Source of the DNA: Tachypleus tridentatus
Taxonomy: Eukaryota > Arthropoda > Merostomata > Xiphosura > Limulidae
Direction of reading: 5' to 3'
Length of the DNA stretch: 64,000 bases
NCBI RefSeq assembly: GCF_004210375.1
Contig: NC_134834.1
Span: 90,772,170 to 90,836,169, forward strand
The position numbers and the translations under genes are program-made. The notes under the pieces were generated by a model, which saw only the letters and a program-made list of their open reading frames with translations, had not been told where the DNA came from and made no database searches. Shown in pieces: positions 1 through 12,208 of the stretch (its first letter is position 1; each line of letters opens with the position of its first letter).

Positions 1-730
1 CATTCGGCTTTAGTCCTAGCGAACAAGAGTTTGATGTTTTTATTCGCTCAGATACGAACCAACCTAATATGATTACATAAAGTAATTACATTATTGTTTA
101 CACTAAACGATTATATTCGAATATAACATTATTTAATGTCTAGTTTCATGTATGATACACAAACATGCTCTCTCTCTCATGTACAAACATAAACATGTTT
201 ATGTATACAGGGTGGAGCAAACGTAGCCATAGTTTAATTTCTGTCGTTTCACTATGACACAAGCAGTAAGTAAATTGGTTTCGTAAAGTTTTGTTTGGAA
301 TCAACTGTAAAGTTACTTCTACTTCACTTGGCTATATAATAAATTTTTCCCACCTGTATATGAATAATTATACTACAGGAACTTCCACGGGCCCCCGAAT
401 TTTTTTCTTTCAAAAGTAAATGAAATAAAAATGAAGAGTAACAAATATTATAGTTTTTTTTTAAGTTTATTTGACATGTCGTGTTGTAGAATACAGAGTA
501 CATAATACTTCTCGTGATTCTTGGCATGCGCAGCTTTACTAACGTAACGACAGTACAAATTGGAATGTTAAGCGTCCTTTTGTGACGTTACTTTAGAGTC
601 TACTGACTGACTGACGGACAAGATACCACTATATCGTGATACGAATAGTTAAAACAGTTGAACTCTCCACGCGGCCTTCCTCCCTCTTTCAGCCGACATA
701 ATCGACACTAATTTTTGTATAAATTTCGTA
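1..730. other. AT-rich spacer, no gene seen
   Basis: No ORF with coding character, no SINE and no tandem array. Short open frames here are what AT-rich DNA gives by chance. Confidence 0.6.
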
Positions 731-900
731 GGCTAGGCGTGACCTAGTGGTTAGCGTGAACGCATATCTAATTCGAGGGTTTGTATTTTGAGTCCCATTA
801 ACTTTAAAATACATTCCACACCTTTGATCGGTAAGTAAACTATGAGATCCACGACCAAATCTTATTATTGGAATATATCAAAATAGGCCAGGAAGTTGCA
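731..900 (+). repeat. SINE family D-like fragment (tRNA-like head)
   Basis: A box A-like stretch (tgacctagtggttagcgtg) is followed about 35 bp later by a box B-like stretch (attcgagggtttg). The downstream part (cctttgatcggtaagtaaac) does not match families A, B or C. The piece at 20435-20520 has a similar head. It looks like a decayed member of a separate tRNA-derived family; the 3' boundary is uncertain. Confidence 0.35.
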
Positions 901-1162
901 GTGAGTACTTTTGACTTGTTACCTTCCTTATAATCTACCAGTTCAAAAATTTTATAAATGTTATGTACAAAGAGCACATTGTTTAACTTGCGTTAAAAAG
1001 ACAACAAACAAGACATTTAAGTTTTGCAGCCCACAAGTGCTCTATATCCCGTCTAAAACCCTTAAATAAAGAGGGAAGAAATCAGAGATTACAGAAAATG
1101 GCAGCTTCATATTCACAGCTAGATAACTTTAACGGAAGAGCGAAGTAAGGTTACAAGTAAAG

Positions 1163-1285
1163 TTCTCCCACTCAGGGAGGTAGGTTTATGGACTTACAAT
1201 TCTAAATCAGGCTAAGGGTTCTACTCCCTGTTATGGACGGAGCGAGATAGCTCACTGTGTAGGATTGCGCAAAAATAACAATACG
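1163..1285 (+). repeat. Degenerate SINE, family C-like
   Basis: The order of words follows family C: a 'cttacaa...' anticodon-arm stretch, a box B-like 'gggttctactccc', then 'gagatagctcactgtgtag.attg.gc', the family C tail with substitutions. It is old and has no visible target-site duplication. Confidence 0.5.
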
Positions 1286-1650
1286 TGTACGTAGCAATAA
1301 TTGTTTTCTATTCACATGTCAAAAATCTTAAGTTTAAAAGTAAATATTAAATCATCAAATAAATTGTTTACATAACCTCACGTTATATTCTAGAACTAAA
1401 GGTTCATCCAAAGCATTAGATTTGAGTCCATATAACGAATTATATTTTATATAAACTTAATTTTCTCATTACTAATCTCATTCAGAGTTTGGCTATCTTA
1501 ATTTCTGTATAATCTCTGAGTTATATTTTTCAAGACCTCCCTCCTGTGACATAGCGTGTTACCATACAAACAGTTTTCAAAAACCAACTCCACAAATAAG
1601 ACATTCAATATGAACGATTTTTCTTTTTTACTCAATCAACACGAACACGA

Positions 1651-1893
1651 ACATCTAATCTGAGGGTCGTGAGTTCGAATCTCTGTCTCACCAAACATGA
1701 TCGCCCTTTCAGCCGTGGGAGCGTTATAATGTCGCGGTCAATCCCACTATTCATTGGTAAAAGAGTAGCCCAAGAGTTGGTGGTGGGTGATGATGACTAG
1801 CTGCCTTCCCTCTAGTCTTACACTGCAAAATTAGGAATGGCTAGCAAAGATAGCCCTCGTGTAGCTTTGCGCAAAATTGAAAACAGACCAAAA
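1651..1893 (+). repeat. SINE family A, 5' truncated
   Basis: Begins inside the tRNA-like head, just before box B (gagttcgaatc), and runs through the whole body to the tail (gatagccctcgtgtagctttgcgc). Box A is missing, so the copy is 5' truncated. Confidence 0.85.
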
Positions 1894-2632
1894 AATTTGT
1901 TAAGAAGTCTCATACATCCTGTGTTAGCATTTTAAACACGTAAACATTCGTTATTTTAGTATTTTTGGTTAATTTACTTATTCAGCAAATTTAACCTTAT
2001 AAAACGATTTCGTTTGTTTTTGTATCATATCGCATTTTTTTCATCAAATCAATATAAGTATAGTTTAATCTTTATTATGTACAAGTATACTATTCAAAAA
2101 GCGAATAGAAGCAAACAGAACACTATTAATCACTTTAAATGAGAAAACTACAACACTTGGGCGTTGCACTCTTGATACTGGTAATTATTTATTATTCATT
2201 GATATTGATTTCCATTTACTGGTTAAATATTTATAATTATGTTATTCACATTGTGATGATACATATATATATGCACTCGAGGATTAGCATATTTTGATTA
2301 AGGTTTGTTGTAGTTACAGCTTTTCACCACCAGAGCTTCAATACACGTTTATTAGCAATTTGATTAGCACAAGCAGAACTTAGTAGGAGATCACAATAGG
2401 TACGATAAATTATACATAAGTGACTAATTCTTGATAGAAACTTTTCCACTCATTAAACTTTTCCTTTAGATTCAAGTATGTTGTTCAAATTATACCTCAT
2501 TTAATATGCAATTCCAAGGGCGTAGGAAATTTACGAAGTACAATGAAAAAAGCAATAAAACTTTACCACATGAAAGCATTTCTAGTAAACCTCTGAGCAA
2601 TGAATATATTACAATAACGTTACAAACTTCTT
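1894..2632. other. AT-rich spacer
   Basis: Nothing recognisable apart from a short (at)n run near 2265-2275. Confidence 0.5.
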
Positions 2633-2912
2633 TGGCCCGGCATGGTCAGGTGGTTAAAGCACTTGACTCGTAACCTGAGGGTCACGGATTCTAATTCCCG
2701 CCACACCAAACATGTTAGCCCTTTCAGCCGTGGGGTCTTTATAATATGACAGTCAATTCCATTATTTGTTGGCGAAAACAGTAGCCCAGGAGTTGGTGGT
2801 GGGTGGTGATGACTAGCTGTTTTTCCTCTAGTCTCACACTGCTAAATTAGGGACGGCTAGCGGAGATTGCCCTCGTGTAGCTTTGGCGAAATTCAAAACA
2901 AGCCAAACCAAT
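2633..2912 (+). repeat. SINE family A, near full length
   Basis: Carries the head with box A (tggtcaggtggttaaagcac), a mutated box B (ggattctaattcccg), the full body and the tail ending in caaaacaagccaaacc. About 280 bp, the usual length of the family in this window. Confidence 0.9.
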
Positions 2913-3145
2913 GTATATATAGGATTTGAAGGATATGTAAATTTAGCCGGTTATTTTTCGAAAAACACATATATATACATATATTTCTTATTAGTACAAT
3001 TTATTGTTTTCTCCCCGTTTCATTTGTTTAAAATCTACCTCGGAGTAAAGATGAGAAAATGTAAAATGTGCAAAAAAAAACAACCAAAAAAAAACACTCG
3101 ATTTGCAAAGGATTGACCAAAGTTTGAGTTTCCTTACTTATTTTG

Positions 3146-3261
3146 GGCTCTCCGCTAGTGCAGCGGTATGTCTACGGATTTACAACGCTAAAATCAGGGG
3201 TTCGATTCCCTCGGTGGGCTGAGCAGATTTCCCTTTGTGCCTTTGCTTTTGAAAAACACAC
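3146..3261 (+). repeat. SINE family B with 10-bp target-site duplication
   Basis: Family B has a tRNA-like head (ctagtgcagcggtatgtcta, then box B ggttcgattccc) and a short tail ending in acacacac. This copy is flanked by the direct repeat acttattttg (3136-3145 and 3262-3271), which supports retroposition and defines the ends. Confidence 0.85.
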
Positions 3262-3271
3262 ACTTATTTTG

Positions 3272-3680
3272 AAATATTTAATAACGTTTATTATACTGTT
3301 TGCATCTGAGGTGTTGCGTCAGTTTGAATTAGTAGAGAGCTTTAAATATTACTAAATAATAAATAAAGTTTTCATTCGACGCATAGGAACACAAAGGTTA
3401 CCCTGCAAATAACAGAAAGAGGTGAGATCTGAACGCTTACTTCTTTATTTCACTCCCCAGGGGCCCTAAGGATAAACGTTAGGCTTAACAGCGATAGTTT
3501 ATATAACATTACAGAGAAACTCAGAATCAAACACCACATAATTTTATTCTTTCGTACACTAAAAGTTAAAAAAAATTCAGAATTCAAAAAGAGTTGTGTC
3601 TCAAAATTTATCACACGTTACAATAAATCTTCCAAAGCAAACATTTCATTTCCTAATTTGTCGAATCGTGCACAAATCTA
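3272..3680. other. Spacer, no gene seen
   Basis: No feature recognised; a GC-richer patch near 3455-3475 has no coding character. Confidence 0.45.
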
Positions 3681-3905
3681 CTCGAGGCCTATCTACACAT
3701 GCTGTCCCTAATTTAGAAGTGATAATACATTAGAGGGAAGGCATCTTGTTGCAACATCACCCGTCATCAAACCTTGGGCTACTCTAATCAATTTGTAGCA
3801 TTGATAGTCACATTAAGTCTCACAGGACGAGTATGTTCGATGATAGAATTCGAGCCGTCGACTTACAGATTACGAGTCGAGCATCGTAAAAAGCAGCCCA
3901 TGCCA
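3681..3905 (-). repeat. SINE family A, strongly diverged
   Basis: Reading the minus strand, the order is family A: tail, a ccctaatttag block, the gaggg..ggcatc block, a gtcacattaa block, a mutated box B (ttcgagccgtc) and gattacgagtcgagc. Many substitutions and indels mark it as one of the oldest copies here. Confidence 0.65.
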
Positions 3906-4058
3906 CGTTAAAAATATTTAGAGTTACTTCATATTACGACTGCAAGCGCATATTCTACAGCATTTGTCATTACCAGTTACAAAGCCCCAATTTAACGTTT
4001 ACAAAATTTCACCAAAAATAGCAGGTTCCTAAAAAAAAAGTGTTGGCTGCTTCTGGTC

Positions 4059-4325
4059 AGTCTGGCATGAGCTGGTGGCTAAGGCACTTAACTCACAATT
4101 TGAGGGTCGGGTGATTCGATTCCCGTCCCCAATTATGAGCACTATTTCAGCCATGGTGGTATTATAACGTGACGGTCATTCCCACTAAATGTTTGTAATG
4201 AGTAGCCAAAGAGTTAGTGGTGAGTGGTGTTTACTAGCTATCTTCTCGTTTGTCTTGAAATTCAAAATTAGGGACGGCTAGAGCAGATAGTCCTCTGGTA
4301 ACACTTGGGCGAATTTCGAAACAAT
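4059..4325 (+). repeat. SINE family A, diverged
   Basis: The head (tggcatgagctggtggctaa), box B (gattcgattcccg), body and tail are all in order, with scattered changes (ttagtggtgagtggtg, gatagtcctctgg). No clear target duplication. Confidence 0.8.
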
Positions 4326-5136
4326 ACTCCTATTCGATATAACGTAGATACGTTTATGCAACCATCGGGAACTTATATGTTAAGCTTAGACTAAGTTTAA
4401 GAAATCTATAAATGAGAAGACACTAATAGAAATAATTTCTAGGATCTAAATACCAAGAGTTAGAAATATTATCGCACAAATATCACTGTGCTTTGACCTA
4501 ATTTTGAGTAAGTCTCTAATTTTCCAAATCTCGTAAGTAACATTTTAAACTATTGAAGTATTGATGCTGTATATGGAAGTAATTACATGAATCAATATTA
4601 AAGCTTCATTTTGATGTTTTTTAAGCATTCTTATAATAGAAAATAATATGATCTATATCCCTCTTAGCTTATCACTATTTATGAAAAAGCGAGGAATGCT
4701 CACGGGTCAAACCTAGAGAAAAACATGGAAGATACAGATTTCTGTAGCTCCATCATGTTTAAAGTAATAGCCAACTAAGGCTGAGGTTCATTTGATTTTC
4801 GATCACATGCGGAAAGTAATTAGATTCTGAAAGAAACATTTCGAATTTTGTAACTTTCATATTTCATTGATGTAAGGAATAATCTTAGGCTTACAAATGA
4901 AATAAATTAAAAAAATTTATGTCAATGAAAACATTTTGTGGAATAACTCTGAGTATTTAAACTTTTTCTTACAGAAAGGAGTGTCTCCTGATGTATCTTT
5001 GCTCCTGTTTCAAAGTTTGGCGTTTAAAAATGTAATAACATTAGAAAAATAATTGTTTTTTTAAACTGGACGACTAAAGTTGCATATTTTAAGCAAATAG
5101 TATGTTTCGCTTCCAACACATACATCGCAAAAGAAT
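4326..5136. other. AT-rich spacer
   Basis: No exon, repeat or RNA gene recognised on either strand. Confidence 0.5.
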
Positions 5137-5260
5137 TGTTTGTTTGTAGTTAATTAAGCACAAAGCTACACAAATAACTATCTGTGATCTGACCACCATG
5201 GGTATCAAAACCCGATTTCTAGCGTTGTAAGACCGCAGATATACCGCTATGCCTCTGGGG
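5137..5260 (-). repeat. SINE family C
   Basis: Minus-strand copy: tail (ttaattaagcacaaagctac), atctgtg block, box B (gtatcaaaaccc), anticodon-arm region (gcgttgtaag.ccgcaga.ataccgct) and the end gcctctgggg. The family is about 125 bp; its head resembles that of family B but its tail resembles that of family A. Confidence 0.8.
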
Positions 5261-6199
5261 TAAGAATAAAATCTAATTCTGTCACTGTTTCATTAGTGTT
5301 TTGGCACTATATACCAACCTAATATATTTAATAATAATTAACAATTAAAATATGAACATATTTTTTGTGCCTAATCAACAGTGAAAATAACCGTTATAGT
5401 AAATGAAGTGTGATTTTGAGGGAAATCGTTAAATAAAGTTTCATTAGGTTTAACTTTTTCTTTAACTTTGTATACGTTTACACAGTAAAACTGTAGATAA
5501 AATGACGTTTTCTACTTTTTTATTTGTGATAAACCTAGCAGGGTGAAATAGAGAAGGTGACTACGTGTAGGTTTAGTTTGTTTTAGATTTGGCTGGACAA
5601 TAACTGACTTTCTATTGTCGTACCAAACAATCTAATATCAAGATCTCTAAATTATTCAAAAGTTTTTCAACAAAAATGGCTTGAGATAAATTTGATTTAT
5701 TCCGAAAAATGTTGAGAAACAGCTTTCCTATTGAAGATTATTAAAGACTGAATTTATAAATCATCACGTTGAAACAGTTCTAAAAAGCCAGTTTCTAAAA
5801 TGTGTTATAAAACATGCAAAAACAATACAAACATGACAACTGATATTGTACAGTACAAGTCATTAAAGTAAACCACTTGTTTCTTAATATCAGTTTCCTG
5901 TGTGCGCGCGCACATGTTCCTAGAAATGCGATTTTTACTATCGAAAAACCTTTTAAAATGTTGAACTTTAATTTTCGAAACTTATTCATTAATATTATAT
6001 CAGTAAAGAAACGGCTTAGGATGAGCAAAGAAATTAGATTCAAACAAACTGGCCTAGAGCTAACGATAAAGCTTTGACAGCATTATAGCATTTTTATAGT
6101 TCTTCTTCTGATGGAACTTAGCACAAATAAACTGCAACGCCAACCATTACATGTTCCAACATAAATGTATTTGTATATATTTTTATGTGTTGAAAAAGA
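5261..6199. other. AT-rich spacer
   Basis: Holds a short alternating purine-pyrimidine palindrome (tgtgcgcgcgcaca, 5900-5913) but no gene-like feature. Confidence 0.5.
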
Positions 6200-6482
6200 T
6201 TATTTATTTGTTTTTCAATTTCGCGTAAAGCTACAAGAGAGATATCCGCGCTAGCTGTCTCTAATTCAGCAGTGTAAGACAAGAGGTAAGGCAGCTGGTC
6301 ATCACCGCACACCGCCAACTCTTAGGCTACTCTTTTACCAACGCATATTAGGATTGACCGTCACATTATAACGTCCTCACATCTAAAAGGGCGAGCATGT
6401 TTGTTGTGACGAGGATTCGAACCCGCGACCCTCAACTCAGATTACGAGTCGAGCCCCTTAACCACATGGCCATGTTGGGGCC
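6200..6482 (-). repeat. SINE family A with exact 14-bp target duplication
   Basis: Full-length minus-strand copy. It lies between identical direct repeats tgtgttgaaaaaga (6186-6199 and 6483-6496), a clear target-site duplication. Box B reads gattcgaacccg on the plus strand. One of the better-preserved insertions here. Confidence 0.92.
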
Positions 6483-6496
6483 TGTGTTGAAAAAGA

Positions 6497-7384
6497 AACA
6501 AATGGTCTAGAAGTTGATCTACTTATTTTGGTAACGTTTCTTTTCTGTATAATAGAAAATTCGTTACCAGCAGAAGTGTGGCTATTCAAATGCTTATAAG
6601 AGCATAAGAATGTAAACTAATATTGAAAAATGTGAAAAACCTATCTGTAAAGTTGAATATAAACCATATTTAGACTTATTTTCTTGAATAAAAACTCTAT
6701 TAAACGACGATTCTCAATCACATAATATCCGTAGTGTAAATTGAAGTATTAAATTCATTCATTCAATGAATGAAAAGTTATTGATTCACAAACTCATATC
6801 TATCCTTCAAAAGGACAGAATACTTGAGTGTGATTTTTAGGTTGATAATATATATTTCAGATTTCACGGTATTTCTGGTGCGTTGTTGTCGTTTTTGTTT
6901 CTCAGAAGTATTCTGAATTCAATATTTGCTTTTGGTTATTGAATCTGAGCGCTGACTTTAGGAATGAGTAACTGTGTTTCGAAACAATGTTTTTAAAGTA
7001 GCCCTTCTCCAATTTAGAGAAACCTCTAAGTGTGTGTGTGTAAGTGTAATCTGGACGTACGTGAGTTCTTCAACCTTTGAAATCTTATCTTTGAATCCAA
7101 TCTTTAAAGTAAAAAAAAAAAAAAATAAAGTATATAGTTTCCAATTTGTAAAGATAGATAATTAAAGGACCTTACAGCTATTTTATCAGATGTCCAATCA
7201 AATTTCAAGATAGAATAAGCGTAGAAAACTCATCTTCAGATGTCCAATGAAATTTTATGTTCGAATAAGTGGAGAAAACTAATCTTCTTTTCTAATAAGA
7301 CCATGAAACTAATTTGTGGTCCATTCAGAATTGAAAAAAATATAAAAAACTCAAAACTAAGCAAGTAATAACATTATTTTATGC
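6497..7384. other. AT-rich spacer
   Basis: A poly(A) run (7111-7125) and scattered short direct repeats, for example agatgtccaat.aaatttnaaga near 7189 and 7237. No gene recognised. Confidence 0.45.
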
Positions 7385-7490
7385 TTGTTGTTTGTTTATA
7401 CAATGAATTCTGCTTTCAGTCTACCATGGAGAATCGAACCCCAAGTTTTCGAGCTATAACTATGTAAATCTACCGCTGACCAAACAGACG
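7385..7490 (-). repeat. Degenerate SINE, family C-like
   Basis: Contains the order tail-like ttgttgtttgtt, ctaccatggagaatcgaacccc (box B region) and gtaaatctaccgctga (anticodon arm and end), each diverged from family C. Confidence 0.4.
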
Positions 7491-7816
7491 ACGTTTTGTA
7501 AAATATTACCATAAAATATAAAGTTTTATTTCGTAAAAATTGGAGAGACAAACTTATTTAACTTTTAAGTTTATTTGACTTTTAAAATTTATAGGAAAAC
7601 TCGACTCAACAGAGGTAAATACGCCGAAAATGGCTGTACAAGTATTTCATGACGTAATATAGCTGAAAAATATATAACTAAAACATAAGGTACCAGTGGC
7701 AACGACTAAGAAGAGCTAACATTTTCATACGTGCTTTAATACGTATATTTTGGTAAGATTGGAATTTTTAGAGGGGGCGAGACTGTAGCATAGACACATG
7801 CCCATGAATATAAATA

Positions 7817-7841
7817 TACACACACACACACACACAAACAC
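7817..7841. repeat. (CA)n microsatellite
   Basis: Uninterrupted ca dinucleotides, about 10 units, ending in caaacac. Confidence 0.9.
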
Positions 7842-8285
7842 TCGATGAATACTCATAAAAAAGTTACCCGATAATATGAATACAAATATATTTAGAACAT
7901 CAGTTGGGTCTCATAAGCTGATGCATCTTACAAAATATTTTGTGCCCACAGAATTTTTCCCATGGGTCAACCAGGAGTTCAATCCCTCAGAGTGGACAGA
8001 TTGGAGACTGTCCATTGTTTATCTTTGTACTAAAGAAAAAACAACACAACAATTAAATCACCAAAATGTCAGAAGAAGTATTATTAAGTAAAATGTGGAC
8101 TTCATGAGAAAAACTGTGTATAAAGACAACTTACATCTCAGTGTTGGAAAAAAAATAAAGCAAAGTATAATAAACAACAAAACATGTTTTTAAACCTGCA
8201 CTTATCAATATTGTAAGTTATGCTCTGTCATGTTCACTTTGAAAACGTAAAGCATGTATACACATTTCGAAACATAAATGTTAAT

Positions 8286-8423
8286 GTCATTTTATGAGTG
8301 TGCGTGTGTGATGTTTTATAACAAAGCCACATCGGGCTGAGTCCACCGAGAGGAACTGAACCCCTGATTTTAGCCTTCTAAATCTATTCCCCTTGGGATA
8401 TGGGAACGTCATTTTATGAGTGT
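8286..8423 (-). repeat. SINE family B with 16-bp target duplication
   Basis: The SINE itself is 8302-8407: tail (gttttataacaaagccacatcgggct), accgagaggaactgaacccct (box B region) and the head. It is flanked by identical repeats gtcattttatgagtgt (8286-8301 and 8408-8423). This fixes the insertion exactly and shows that the element was retroposed. Confidence 0.88.
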
Positions 8424-8684
8424 AAAAATAAAAATAATTAATGCCTCAGATCGTGACTTATTTTAGAGCTTTTTGAAGGGTTATCATGGAATTTTAATAC
8501 CGGAGTGATAAAATGGTTTTAACTTATGAAGAATGTTTTGTTTTATTTTAAATTTGAATTAGACACAATGTAATTTATATCGCCTGTTATACATTCAATT
8601 TGTTTTCCGTTATTTAAACTTTCTTGTAAGTTTTTTTTTTCTAATTAGGCTTACTTTTTTGAATTCTTTGTAACCTACCTTTCA

Positions 8685-8745
8685 TCCCCCCTCTCGGTGG
8701 ACCCGATGTGGCTTTACTATAAGAAACCACACACACATACACACC
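8685..8745 (+). repeat. SINE family B, 3' end only
   Basis: Only the last part is present: ctcggtggacccgatgtggctttactataag and the (ac)n-rich tail. Consistent with a 5'-truncated insertion. Confidence 0.7.
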
Positions 8746-10950
8746 TTTTATCCTATCGGACATTGGGCTAAGTTTTAGTGATCATAAAAGAAAAATATTA
8801 ATAAAATCAATACCAATCTATAAGCGTCATCGAAAGAAGGAAAATGCCAGACATGTTTGAAGCAAAAGGTAACGACATTTAGTTCAAGAAAAATTACAGA
8901 CGACTTCTTGCGATTCCAACCCAATAACCCATTTCTCATGAGTACTTACATGACATTTAGAAAACATTCTAACATCCTTCTCGTCTGTTGTTCGTTTTAA
9001 ATGTAACGTTTTAAATTTGAGCACCATTTGACATTTCTACTTATTCAATTTCGCATTACGTTATTTCCAACAGAATGAGACATTGCATTAACGCTCATTT
9101 ATAAATGTCTGAAAAATTATATATCACAGAAAATTTTCACATATATTTTGATACAATGTCTACATTCTGAATGATAAAAAATGTTAATTTTTACTGACGA
9201 CCTTTCGTTCGTTCAATTCCGTAAATTCTAGAAATCGCTTGATTATCAAGCCAACGAAACAGCATAAACTCAATTATTCAGTAAAGTATATGTAAGCAAA
9301 TTTGTTTCCATATCATGCATACTATTAATAAATTCAGAGGTAAAACCAAAGTTATTGGCACACTTTCATATAACTCATGTATGCCTAACCCATATATTTT
9401 AGCATTTTAGCACATTTTTATTTTTCATTAACTTAATGTTGTTATTATATATAGTTGTGTCCACAATGATTTTAAATATAAATTTATCTTGCTTTAATTA
9501 ACCACTGGTGAGTCTTACGGAAGTAAATCTAGTAATAACAGGAACGTGTACAAACTTTTGTTTTTTATTGCCCACAAATTAATAAATGTAGTAGTTAAGA
9601 CATGTAAAAGTCTTTATGACTTTGATAAAGCAAGGGAACACAGATATACGAGGGACATATTTTGCTTCTTTAGTCGCCTTACTCTGAATAAGGATGGTCT
9701 TTAAAAAAAGTAACTGAATAAAATAGGGAAATTCACAGCTGGTTTTTAAATAATATTTCGGCTGTGTGTCATAAAATGTCATGTTGTAATAAGTAAATAT
9801 TCCAGTCTCCAGTAATTTATAATTTGTTTAATTAACGTAGCGAAAGAGACTTTAGAATGAAATTTTATTTGGCAGACAATTTTTAATTATGAATAAGGCA
9901 ACTTTTATTTTCACAATTTGCGACTCTTTTTGTTTGTTTGTGTACTTCAAGAATCACCAAAATGGCACACCGCTAGAATCCGGGTTTCGATTGTAGTTTT
10001 TTATTTCAGAGGGAGTGTACATTGTGGAATAAATATTGAAAAGTTAAGATGCAATTTTGTAAGAATGGTTGATAGAAGTTTTATTAATATTCGAAAATTT
10101 TCCTCGTGAAATAATTTTTCTTTTGTTAAAGAACATTGTTGGGTTTTGAAACACTTAGATAGAATATTAAAAATTTCCCATACAAGTAAATCTTTTAGTT
10201 CCGTCCCAAACGGAATTTAGTAATATTTTTTATTACTGGTTGAAAAATAAACTAAAAAAACGACTTTCCTGTTCGTCAAATCGAAATATCGCTCATGTTC
10301 AATGACATTAACTGGGAATCTCGTATGGGGAGTATGACCAGTTTATCCAAGCGCCTGATTTAATAATAATAAAAATCAACATTTCTTTAAGCCAGAAAAT
10401 TCAATCATGATAACACAACGAAAGCTTACTCCAAAAACAGCCTGAACCGTGTTATAGGAAATGTTTACTTTTAAAACAGATTATTTTATTATCAAATTTG
10501 TTTTAGAGATGAGAAATTTATGTAATGCTAAAATAGTAAAATAATAACTATTTTATATGCAAAGATATGGACTTAAAGCCTACATTCTGAAAGACTGAAG
10601 CACAAGTTAATTTCAACATTTTATTTTGTTGTTGTTTTTTTGTAAAATTTCAGTTTTCCCCAATGTTTTTGTTTTTTTTACAGCCCTACAAATTCGTGAA
10701 ATGTTATTTATGTTATTATCTTGCATTTGTTATGAGTAAATATAACATGAAATTTACATTTAAAATCAAGTTTACAGAAATAAATTGTTAAAAATAGAAA
10801 TAATTATCTATTAACAAATACATTAATAACTGTATATCGGAAAAATATCATACTTTACACACAAAAATACACTTTCAAAACGCTTCCATTTTGGTGTTCT
10901 TCTGTAAAGGAAAAATAGATTATTCTGTGAAAATTTGGGAGGTTTGGTTT
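8746..10950. other. AT-rich spacer
   Basis: About 2.2 kb with no SINE, no transposase remnant and no exon-like ORF that I can support. Poly(T) and poly(A) runs are common. Confidence 0.5.
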
Positions 10951-11119
10951 GGTCCCGGCATAACCAAGCGTGTTAAGACGTTCGACTCGTAATCCAAAGA
11001 TTGCGGGTTCGAATCTCGTTAGCACCAAACATGCTCGCCCTTTCAGCCGTAGGGGCGTTATAAAGTGACGATTAATCCCATTATTCGTTGGTAATAGAGT
11101 AGCCCAAGAGTTAGCGGTG
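10951..11119 (+). repeat. SINE family A, 3' part missing (left arm of a foldback)
   Basis: Runs from the head (gtcccggcataaccaagcgtg) through box B (gggttcgaatctcg) to gagttagcggtg, then stops abruptly and continues into an opposite-strand copy. Confidence 0.85.
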
Positions 11120-11266
11120 CTAATTTAGCAATGTAAGACTATAGGAAAGGCAGCTGGTCATCACCACCCACCGCCAACTCTGGGGTTACTCCTTTACCAG
11201 CGAATTGTGGGATTGACCGTCACATTATAACGCCCCCATACCTGAAAAGGCAAACGTGTTTGGTGT
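11120..11266 (-). repeat. SINE family A, inverted right arm of a foldback
   Basis: Starts at ctaatttagcaatgtaagac, the body of family A on the minus strand, and ends near the box B region at gcaaacgtgtttggtg, so its head is missing. Together with the copy just to the left it forms an imperfect inverted repeat. Confidence 0.82.
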
Positions 11267-11560
11267 TGTTGATATTTTTAAAACAACATTATTTAACGCT
11301 ACTTAACACACAATGGAAGTTTAAAACTTATATAAAGCTTTAAGGTTGAAACATACAAGTAGGTTTTTCTTTGTTATGTAAGTGTCATCAGAGGGTACCT
11401 AATTTTACAGACTGAAGACTATCCTTGAAGATTCAAAACCAGTTTTTATGTTTTTATGTATATTCTTATATAATTCTTTTAAATAAATAATAATGATAAA
11501 GAATTATATATATATATTTTATAGGTCACGTCACTGAAAAAATATATTTAGTTCCTGTTA

Positions 11561-11596
11561 TAAATAAATAAATAAATACATATATATATATATACA
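11561..11596. repeat. (TAAA)n-(TA)n microsatellite
   Basis: About four taaa units run into a (ta)n tract. Confidence 0.85.
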
Positions 11597-11951
11597 TTTC
11601 CTTCATTTCATACAAGGGTAAATTCTAAGAACCTATGAGTGAGAACAAAGAACGATGTGTCAACCACAGTACATCTGTTACATCCAGCTTACAACTGTAA
11701 ACATCAATACTGGTCTTTTACTGATCATCTATAAAACGTCATCATCTCTTCTGTGCAATCGCTTTTATCAGTGTGAGCAATAGAGTAAAAGAAAAAAGAA
11801 CAATCGATCTGCTATATGATGTATACCTTCAGATGAATCTTAAAATCTTTCCTTTCTGCTTCAATTACCAAAAATCCTTTAGAATGTTTTAGCTAATCTA
11901 CTTTCCTTTTCTCTTTCACCCAATAGTTCACCTATATCTCGATGGTCGTTC

Positions 11952-12110
11952 GATCCGTCCACTACATTACACCGACTCAGCTTTCAAAGGCGTCGGTACA
12001 CTTTTACCTTATTCATTTTCACGTGCTCTCACTTTGCTTTAACTAAGCATAAAGTATATTTCGGGAAAAAATATATCGCTTTAAATTCATGTTTGTAAGC
12101 CGAAGATAAA
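11952..12110 (+). pseudogene. Ty3/gypsy-type RNase H fragment, broken
   Basis: One frame reads a stretch with the Ty3/gypsy RNase H order: HYTDSAFKGVG at the first catalytic Asp, FSRALT, then KKYIALN where the family has (E)KE.LAL. An in-frame stop falls after SRALTLL. I see no LTRs, protease or integrase nearby, so this is a lone remnant of an LTR retrotransposon. The call rests on motif order; a protein-family search would settle it. Confidence 0.5.
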
Positions 12111-12208
12111 GTTGTGGTATAAACGATGAGATAAACAAACATCACTCTGATAAAGTTTGTATCCCGAAGATTTTTGGTATCTCCATTTCATATAAACTCT
12201 CTACAGAT

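Noticed and set aside
7903..8045. Further SINE copy (tcaatccctcagagtgg...)
   Set aside because: Only scattered similarity to families B and C; not enough to assign.
9640..9700. Mariner end (tacgagggacatattttg)
   Set aside because: Resembles the start of the mariner ends but has no matching inverted end or transposase wording nearby.
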